From an uncultured Candidatus Poseidoniales archaeon (GTDB taxonomy: Archaea; Thermoplasmatota; Poseidoniia; Poseidoniales; Thalassarchaeaceae), in NCBI GenBank assembly GCA_902573085.1, contig CACGHY010000001.1, positions 1 through 46,725 of the forward strand: a stretch of DNA of 46,725 nucleotides, written 5' to 3'. Positions within the stretch are counted from its first letter, which is position 1. Each line of letters starts with the position of its first letter. This document shows positions 40,855 to 46,725 of the stretch, one piece after another. A program made the position numbers and the translations under genes. The notes under the pieces were generated by a model, which made no database searches, had not been told where the DNA came from, and saw nothing but the letters and a program-made list of their open reading frames with translations.

Positions 40855-42070
40855 ATGGCCGGAGGCTGGAGTAGATTCGCGCTACGATTTTCCGAGTATT
40901 ACGACTCCATACCTCCAGAATCGATTTGGACGCCACCTAGGTTAAGGAACAGGGAGTGGATGTTCATACCATGGGGGGGGCGCCCCGCCGGATAGACATC
41001 GCTCATTCTCCAACAAGACCTCACTTCATTCTTATCTCAAAACAAGGGCACCACACTCATGCTTCCACAGCACGGCCTACTATGACGACCCGTCTAAGGG
41101 CAAAATGGTAGAGAAGGGATGGCTGGGTGCAGATTTGATTTTCGACCTCGATGGGGATCATCTCCCTGGCGTTTCGGACAATGACTTCCCGTCTATGATC
41201 GAAGTTATCCAGGGCCAAGCTTGGAGGCTATGGAATGAATTTCTAGAACCTGAATTCGGATTCAAACAAAAATACGCGCAATTCACATTTTCTGGACATC
41301 GAGGATTTCACATTCACTTGAGAGATCCTTCTTTATTACAATTAGACTCTAATGCACGAAGGGAGATAGTGAACTACATCAGGGGAGAGGGGATAGATAT
41401 CCAATCAACGATCAATGCGGACTCTGGTTGGGGAAAAAGGGCCATCGATGGAATCGACTCTACCCTAGGCCAACTTTCTCAGATATCCTCTGGAATGGAA
41501 GGAAAGACGCGTACACTGAGTCAACTCCACGAGATAATAAAGACCAGAACTAAATCACCTAATGTCAATCTCAAGTCCTCGAGCAAAGCCAGTATTGAGG
41601 AATTGGCCCGTCTAGCAGATGTGAGGGATGATTTTGGTCTCGATAGGATCTCTAGATTGAAAGATGATCCATCTTTGGAGGTTTTTGGGAAACTCACTCC
41701 CTTATTCTGGGAACTTGTGAAAGGAGACTCATCCGTAGTAATCGGGACAGCAGGCGAGACCGACGAGGTAGTAACTGTAGACACCAAGAGAGTGATTAGG
41801 TGGGTCGGCAGTCTTCATGGTAAATCTGGTTTGAAAGTTACTGAATTACCACTCAATCGATTAGATCCAGACTCGAGCAATTGTTTTGACCCTCTAAAAG
41901 AGGCGGTCGTCTTTACCGGAGGATCTGTGAAAGTGAGAATTCTTGCAGACGATATATGTGCTAGCATATCCGGAGAACAAATTGAGCCTTCAATAGGCGA
42001 AGAAATCTTGGTCAAGGAGTCAATGGCTATGTTTCTGTGCCTAAAAGGATGGGCAGAGATATGCAAATAG
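40855..42070 (+). CDS. priS: DNA primase small (catalytic) subunit, interrupted by a +1 frameshift at a G8 run
   Basis: Archaeo-eukaryotic primase that makes RNA/DNA primers for replication. Frame 1 from ATG 40855 gives MAGGWSRFALRFSEYYDSIP to RNREWMFIPWGG, then hits a TAG at 40993. Frame 2 continues without loss: APPDRHRSFSN, HSTAYYDDP, KGWLGADLIFDLDGDHL with the catalytic DxD, and SGHRGFHIH, to the stop at 42070. The switch falls in eight G residues (40973-40980). With seven G the gene would read through as 404 residues, a normal length. Because the rest is well conserved, a sequencing or assembly indel is most likely; programmed frameshifting or a strain mutation are alternatives. Confidence 0.88.
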
Positions 42071-42128
42071 CCAGCTTCAATGGATTTATGCATTAATTGA
42101 CACATCAGGTTTACGAATACGGAGAATA

Positions 42129-43139
42129 TTGAATAGTGTTGCACTGCGGACATTGACTGTGGCTGACCCTTTAGACGATATAGAAGACGAGTCTAATCCG
42201 ACTTCTGGCGTATTGCCACCGCCTCCTCCGGGAATTTCAATGCCTCCTCCATTGGCTGATCCGGATCTGCCTGAAATACCCCCGCTTCCACTCAGCCCAC
42301 CCGGCCCTAAGTTCGGCTTCTCGCCAGAGCAGTCTTCTGACGGAGACCTATTAGACGCAGCAAGCTCCCTTTCGGTATCCACTGAATCTTCAGATATGCC
42401 AGAGTCTACGGATTTCAAATCAGTCTGGAACAAGAGGAAGTCCAACGATCCCTCCATTTCGAGCGGCTCCAGAGACAAGATATATGAGAGGATTGAAAGA
42501 ATTTCAACAGGAAAGGGAGACTCCCTTATGGAAAGGTACTCTGATAGGTTCGGTTCAGACCTAGATAGAGAAATCATCATTCTCAGGAAGAAAGACCAAG
42601 AAAATCTTGCAACAATAAAACCTACCGTTGAGGTGATATCTCAATCGACAAACAACGAGATGTCTTTGGATGAATTCATTGAGGCGATGGAAGACTCGGA
42701 TTTCATTCGTAGAGTTTCCGAGAAAACTGGTGTTTCAATCGAGAAGATCGAAGAATTAGATATGGATTCGATGAAATCTTTTTTTGAGCAAGCAGATATA
42801 GACAACTCAGGCACTCTGGACTTTGACGAATTCGTGAATGGCATTATCCAGAGTTTCCGCAGTTATGACGAGGATTTCTCTCACTTCTTTACGGTAGTCA
42901 ATGGATTACTGGGAGAATTGCCAGATGAGAAAACTAGCGAATTCATTTCATCAGATGGTTTTGAGATGTTCAAGACCGTAGGGGAAGATCCTGTGTCCAC
43001 AGATTCGGATACTAGAGGTCAGTTCTTCGCGATGGTTAATGAACTGCTTGCCGACTTGCCTGAACCAGTTATGAAGTCATTCACAGAATCTCAAGACTTT
43101 GAGTTGTACAAATTGATTGCAGAAAGGTACGGTGGTTGA
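42129..43139 (+). CDS. EF-hand protein with proline-rich N-terminus, unknown
   Basis: A 336-residue soluble protein. Residues about 25-60 are proline-rich (PPPPPGISMPPP and further PP repeats). At about residues 217-245 there is a canonical EF-hand: loop DIDNSGTLDFDE (223-234), flanked by helices MKSFFEQA and FVNGIIQSF. An upstream segment NNEMSLDEFIEAM may be a degenerate partner. Calcium binding is expected from the loop; the partner is unknown. The start is a TTG (42129); GTG 42159 is an alternative. It is followed immediately by a membrane protein with a charged N-terminus, probably co-transcribed. Confidence 0.72.
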   Translation: MNSVALRTLTVADPLDDIEDESNPTSGVLPPPPPGISMPPPLADPDLPEIPPLPLSPPGPKFGFSPEQSSDGDLLDAASSLSVSTESSDMPESTDFKSVWNKRKSNDPSISSGSRDKIYERIERISTGKGDSLMERYSDRFGSDLDREIIILRKKDQENLATIKPTVEVISQSTNNEMSLDEFIEAMEDSDFIRRVSEKTGVSIEKIEELDMDSMKSFFEQADIDNSGTLDFDEFVNGIIQSFRSYDEDFSHFFTVVNGLLGELPDEKTSEFISSDGFEMFKTVGEDPVSTDSDTRGQFFAMVNELLADLPEPVMKSFTESQDFELYKLIAERYGG

Positions 43140-43943
43140 TTGGGACTACTAGAGAAGGCTGGACAGATAGAGAGCGGCAAGCCCTCAGTTGACAAGCCAG
43201 AGATAGTCGAGCCTGAGAGTGTAAAAGAAGCATCGGAACCCATTGCCCAGCCTGATCCGGTCAAGACCAAGAAGGAAAAGAGAAGTAGAAGGAAGAAGAC
43301 TAGGAAACCTCGAGAGAGGAAGGTGAGGGCGCCGAAAGTTTTGCCAGAGGACTCTGAGCTTGCTTCTCCAACTCAATTCAGGATCAAAAAGTACTCCGAC
43401 TTCTTAGTCTCCTGGGGATGGACCATACCACTGGTAGGTTTCACCGCATGGGGTAATGACTTCCAGCCTACTATTTTCGTTCTTGCTGGAATGGGCCTGA
43501 TAGCATTTAACCTAGGGTTCATGGCTTATACTACAGGCAGGACCACTGGTAACTGGATTACTCGGACGATTTACGTAAATACTAAGGGAGAAAAACCCCA
43601 CCAATCCTACATTTTCCTCAAGGGAATGACATTCCCACTCGTTATTCTTGGTATTATAGCAATTCTTACAGCCACAGCTACCGGGCTAGCAGAGAATGCG
43701 GGAAGGATACAGCTAGCTCTTGGACTGTTCTTTCTCCTCCCTCCACTCCTAGACTACCTGTTCTACAGATTCAAGAGCGATGATTTAGGCCTATGGGATA
43801 CCCTGTACGGCGGTGTGTGGCTGGTTAAGACCGCAAAGACAGCTGAGTCAAAGGGCTGGCTGAAGAGGCTAGAGCAACTGGGGGACTACACCGAGGCTCA
43901 AGGATGGTTGTCGGACAGCGACTCTAAGGAATCCTCAGACTGA
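43140..43943 (+). CDS. Multi-pass membrane protein with charged N-terminal tail, unknown
   Basis: A 267-residue protein. The first about 75 residues are hydrophilic, with an acidic part and then a very basic Lys/Arg stretch (KTKKEKRSRRKKTRKPRERK). Four hydrophobic segments follow: about 90-105, 112-132, 158-182 and 190-215. The membrane part loosely resembles RDD-type domains, but I cannot assign a family. The TTG start directly follows the stop of the EF-hand gene, which implies coupling. The basic tail may contact nucleic acid or acidic protein (inference). Confidence 0.65.
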   Translation: MGLLEKAGQIESGKPSVDKPEIVEPESVKEASEPIAQPDPVKTKKEKRSRRKKTRKPRERKVRAPKVLPEDSELASPTQFRIKKYSDFLVSWGWTIPLVGFTAWGNDFQPTIFVLAGMGLIAFNLGFMAYTTGRTTGNWITRTIYVNTKGEKPHQSYIFLKGMTFPLVILGIIAILTATATGLAENAGRIQLALGLFFLLPPLLDYLFYRFKSDDLGLWDTLYGGVWLVKTAKTAESKGWLKRLEQLGDYTEAQGWLSDSDSKESSD

Positions 43944-43955
43944 TTCGACTCGCTT

Positions 43956-45014
43956 CTACTCTGAATCGGAATCATACCTTCTCTTGGCTAGTTCTCGCAT
44001 ATCTTCGTGTAGCATACCGTCCTCGATAGCATCTTGATCCGACTCGTCAACAATTTCGACTCCCAGTAGAGTTTCGATAATGTCTTCCATAGTAACCAAT
44101 CCAGCCGTACCGCCGAATTGATCTTTGGCGACTAACAATTGCTCCTTGTTCTCCAGTAGGATATCGAGGGCACGGTCCACGGATGTTTCTACGTCGCACG
44201 TCACAAGTTCTCTACAAATCTCTGACATATTGGTATCGAAATCGTCATCAGCTGCTCTTCTGAGAATCTCGCTACGGAGAACTAGACCCACCATTTCATC
44301 GATATTATCCTCGTAAACGGGCATCCTGCCATGTGTCATGATGGGAATTCTATCCATCACCTCTCTGACAGATTCAGTGGACCTAACAGAAGTAATTACA
44401 ACTCTTGGAGTCATAATCTCTGTCACTTTCATCTCTCTCAGCCTCAACAGATTCTGAATAACGGCCTCCTCGTCTTCTTCTATCACGTCCGATTCCTCAG
44501 CAATATCTGCTAGTACAGATAGCTCCGTCCGAGTAACTGTCTCGGTCTCAACTTGAGGGAACGGTGCCCTCATCACCTCTATGATTACCACGATAGGCCA
44601 TAGGATCCACATCAATCCTCTAAGTGTATGGTAGGAGATTACAGTAAGTCTTCTCCAGTACAAGGCCCCGATAGTCTTTGGAAGGATCTCGCTTAGCAAA
44701 AGTATTGCAATAGTTAGTATTGCAGCAGAACCGGCTATAACATACTCTCCTTCGAAATTATTTTCAACTTCTGAACCAACGCCAAGAGCTCCGACGGTAT
44801 GGGCTATTGTGTTCAATGTGAGTATTGCCGTCAACGGCCCCTCTGGGTCTTCTTTCCATTTCGACCACGTTGCGCTTACTTTAGCGTGTGTGTCCTTCAG
44901 TGCAACGATATGTCCATGAGACGTGGACAGTAGTACCGCCTCAAGAATACTACAAAGGAACGAGGCTCCTAACGCCAGAACGGCGTAAGCAATCATCAAA
45001 GTATAGTCAGCCAA
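43956..45014 (-). CDS. CNNM/CorC-type transporter with CBS domains
   Basis: Membrane protein of the CNNM/CorC (DUF21) family, implicated in Mg2+ or other cation efflux. Residues about 1-165 form the DUF21 membrane domain with SFLCSILEAVLLS and SEILPKTIGALYWRR. Residues about 185-320 hold a CBS pair beginning VTEIMTPRVVITSV. The C-terminal CorC_HlyC domain found in many bacterial members is absent (352 aa). The start is TTG 45014; ATG 44996 is possible. Divergent from metG. Confidence 0.88.
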   Translation of the reverse strand: MADYTLMIAYAVLALGASFLCSILEAVLLSTSHGHIVALKDTHAKVSATWSKWKEDPEGPLTAILTLNTIAHTVGALGVGSEVENNFEGEYVIAGSAAILTIAILLLSEILPKTIGALYWRRLTVISYHTLRGLMWILWPIVVIIEVMRAPFPQVETETVTRTELSVLADIAEESDVIEEDEEAVIQNLLRLREMKVTEIMTPRVVITSVRSTESVREVMDRIPIMTHGRMPVYEDNIDEMVGLVLRSEILRRAADDDFDTNMSEICRELVTCDVETSVDRALDILLENKEQLLVAKDQFGGTAGLVTMEDIIETLLGVEIVDESDQDAIEDGMLHEDMRELAKRRYDSDSE

Positions 45015-45025
45015 TTCTTATGCCT

Positions 45026-45040
45026 CTTGGAGTTTCCAAG
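45026..45040. promoter_or_regulatory. Short perfect palindrome upstream of the CNNM-type gene
   Basis: CTTGGA-gtt-TCCAAG lies 12 bases upstream of the TTG at 45014, in the 130-base divergent gap with metG. It could be an operator. A match of this length can occur by chance. Confidence 0.25.
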
Positions 45041-45107
45041 GCAACGAGAAATGTCCAGTTTGTTCCTCCACAGCGTTTAGCTCCAGACCAATCCGAGCGA
45101 ACATGAC

Positions 45108-45115
45108 ATAAATAT
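45108..45115 (+). promoter_or_regulatory. TATA-like box for metG
   Basis: ATAAATAT is centred about 33 bases upstream of the metG ATG at 45145, the spacing of an archaeal promoter with a very short leader. Confidence 0.5.
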
Positions 45116-45144
45116 CTAACTTGACGGGGGAATGGCGGACTTCC

Positions 45145-46725
45145 ATGGACTATGTTGCAATTTTCATGGCCTGGCCATATGCCAATGGTCCACTACATCT
45201 CGGTCACGTTGCAGGAAACTGCCTTCCTGCAGATATCCAGTACAGGTATGAGAGAGCTAGAGGTAGACGGGTACTGATGTGCAGCGGTTCGGACGAGCAC
45301 GGGACGCCAATCACGATAACCGCTGATGAGATGGGAGTGACCCCACAAGAGGTTGTTGACAAATATCACCAAATAAACTCGCAGGCATTGGCAGATCTAG
45401 GCTGCTCTTGGGCAAACACAGTAGATCCGCGTGGCATTGAGTACGGAGGCGCCCTTTACAATAGGACATCCGATGTCATGCACAAGGAAATCGTCCATGA
45501 AGTTTTCACCAATTTAATGGACTCAGGATTCCTAGAAAAGATGACTATGCAACAGTACTGTTCAGTTTCTAAGGACGGAGAGGTTAGATTCCTTCCTGAC
45601 AGATATGTCGAGGGACAGTGTCCAGCATGTTCAGAGGATGGAGCGAGGGGGGACCAGTGCGACTCATGCGGCGCAACATACGAGGCCCATGAGCTTGTCA
45701 ACCCGAACTCCAAGCTCGATCCAGAATCTGACATAGAGGTCAGGGACACTGAACACTTTTTCTTACGTCTTAACGACTTTCAAGACCCCTTGAGGCTACA
45801 TTCATTGGAGAAAAAGAATGTTTGGAAACCAAACGTGCGGGCCATGTCAAAGAATTGGCTCGACATGGGCCTCCGACCACGTGCAGTTACTAGGGATATC
45901 GAATGGGGCATCAGTATACCACTTGAAGGAGAAGATTGGCAATCCAAGAGAGTGTATGTTTGGTTCGAGGCAGTACAGGGATACTACTCATGCGCCCGCA
46001 TCTGGGCTTCTAGGAATGCAAATGCTGCGGGGCATCCGGACGGAAAGGATGCCTGGAAAAATTGGTGGCAAGTTTCCGAGAATGGTGAATCACCCAAGCA
46101 CATCTACTTCATGGGCAAGGACAACATCCCATTCCATACTATCATCTGGCCTGCAATAATAATGGGTTTGAACGCCACAGACTCATCAGAAGTTTCACAT
46201 TTGCCCGGACCTGGTGATCTAGTGCTGGAAGACAACGTCTGTGCCAACGAGTATCTGATGCTTCAGGGTGGCCAATTTAGCAAGAGTAGGAAGCACGCCG
46301 TGTGGCTTCCTTCATACCTAAAGCAGTACGATGCAGACTCCTTGAGGTATTACCTATCTATTAACATGCCAGAGACTCATGATACGGACTTCAGGTGGGA
46401 CGAATACGTAGATAGGGTGAACAACGAATTGATAGGAACCTATGGGAATTTCGTCCATAGAGTGATGACACTTACCCACAGGCTGCAATGCGACAGCGGA
46501 AACCCACTTTCGAAATATGACCGCTTCTCCGATCACAGTAAAACTGTGGAGGAGGTAGAGAGTCAGATTGCTAGCGCTATCGAGTCAATGGAGAAACAGA
46601 GGTTCAAGGAGGCTCTTCGTAGCATCATGGGAATCGCACAGATTGGAAACTCACTTCTCCAAGAAGCAGCCCCCTGGAAGTATATCAAAGAAGACGAATC
46701 TGACGAGAGGAGCTCATCCTTGTCC
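45145..46725 (+). CDS. metG: Methionyl-tRNA synthetase, N-terminal part (runs off the window)
   Basis: Class I synthetase charging tRNA-Met; 527 residues are present and there is no stop before the right edge. The HIGH motif is PLHLGH, followed by CSGSDEHGTP. The zinc-binding insert has CPACSEDGARGDQCDSC. The KMSKS-equivalent reads GGQFSKSRKHAVW. DADSLRYYLSINMPETHDTDF starts the helical anticodon-binding domain, with APWKY near the end. The ATG at 45145 is supported by a TATA-like box about 33 bases upstream; a TTG at 45121 is also in frame. Confidence 0.95.
   Translation, partial: MDYVAIFMAWPYANGPLHLGHVAGNCLPADIQYRYERARGRRVLMCSGSDEHGTPITITADEMGVTPQEVVDKYHQINSQALADLGCSWANTVDPRGIEYGGALYNRTSDVMHKEIVHEVFTNLMDSGFLEKMTMQQYCSVSKDGEVRFLPDRYVEGQCPACSEDGARGDQCDSCGATYEAHELVNPNSKLDPESDIEVRDTEHFFLRLNDFQDPLRLHSLEKKNVWKPNVRAMSKNWLDMGLRPRAVTRDIEWGISIPLEGEDWQSKRVYVWFEAVQGYYSCARIWASRNANAAGHPDGKDAWKNWWQVSENGESPKHIYFMGKDNIPFHTIIWPAIIMGLNATDSSEVSHLPGPGDLVLEDNVCANEYLMLQGGQFSKSRKHAVWLPSYLKQYDADSLRYYLSINMPETHDTDFRWDEYVDRVNNELIGTYGNFVHRVMTLTHRLQCDSGNPLSKYDRFSDHSKTVEEVESQIASAIESMEKQRFKEALRSIMGIAQIGNSLLQEAAPWKYIKEDESDERSSSLS

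Noticed and set aside
40855-42070. Calling priS a decayed pseudogene
   Set aside because: Both frames are fully conserved on each side of a single homopolymer run, which is the pattern of an indel error or slippage and not decay.
42195-42310. Proline codon repeats as a DNA repeat or CRISPR-like array
   Set aside because: The pattern is a low-complexity coding region (PPPPPG and similar) without regular repeat-spacer structure.
45015-45144. Possible RNA gene between the CNNM-type gene and metG
   Set aside because: No tRNA consensus; it holds a TATA-like box and a short palindrome only.

Overview
The window looks like a chromosomal segment of a marine planktonic euryarchaeon, most likely Marine Group II (Poseidoniales) or a close Thermoplasmatota relative. 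This is inferred from content, not from a search. It carries archaeal information-processing genes (RFC large subunit, small primase subunit, exosome Rrp4/Rrp41/Rrp42, SBDS, proteasome alpha, aEF-2, Pcc1, prefoldin beta, L37Ae, S7, S12, TiaS, KptA), an archaeosortase, isopentenyl phosphate kinase, TATA-like boxes close to start codons, and frequent GTG or TTG starts in tightly overlapping genes. Coding density is very high. No gap exceeds about 170 bases, and I see no tRNA, rRNA, CRISPR array, insertion sequence or phage gene.

Layout. 1-3.8 kb: end of a TrkH-type K+ transporter, then rfcL and glyS on the minus strand. 4.0-9.3 kb: a 1765-residue Lhr-type helicase. 9.3-12.8 kb: an archaeosortase on the minus strand, divergent from a GmhA-like isomerase, a HAD (GmhB-like) phosphatase and tiaS. 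12.8-15.4 kb: two small membrane proteins, purB and a DPH6-type diphthamide ligase. 15.5-21 kb: the archaeal proteasome/exosome superoperon (psmA, SBDS, rrp4, rrp41, rrp42, rpl37ae, pcc1, pfdB), ending in a TPR-like unknown. 20.9-23.6 kb: Nudix, TPR and UbiD-family genes on the minus strand. 23.7-27.1 kb: rps12, rps7, aEF-2. 27.1-29.6 kb: an IPP isomerase/prenyl synthase fusion plus isopentenyl phosphate kinase. 29.7-35.3 kb: zinc-ribbon protein, kptA, thiolase, coaBC, proS and a membrane protein. 35.3-37.1 kb: split transketolase. 37.2-40.5 kb: futalosine-pathway menaquinone genes mqnE, mqnA and mqnD, with a half-size deoxyhypusine-hydroxylase-like gene between mqnA and mqnD. 40.6-46.7 kb: a small unknown, primase small subunit interrupted by a frameshift at a G8 run, an EF-hand protein, two membrane proteins (one CNNM/CorC type) and the start of metG.

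How the genes fit together. The UbiD homologue, isopentenyl phosphate kinase, isomerase and prenyl synthase could form the later part of an archaeal mevalonate route to C20 lipid precursors. The three mqn genes point to menaquinone respiration. DPH6 modifies the EF-2 encoded in the same window, and the DOHH-like gene suggests a second eukaryote-like translation-factor modification (hypusine on aIF5A).

The most striking observations are the half-length DOHH homologue that matches the C-terminal half of eukaryotic DOHH including its linker, the IDI-GGPPS fusion, the primase frameshift, a CoaBC whose decarboxylase catalytic histidine appears to be missing, and a strong palindrome upstream of the rps12 operon.
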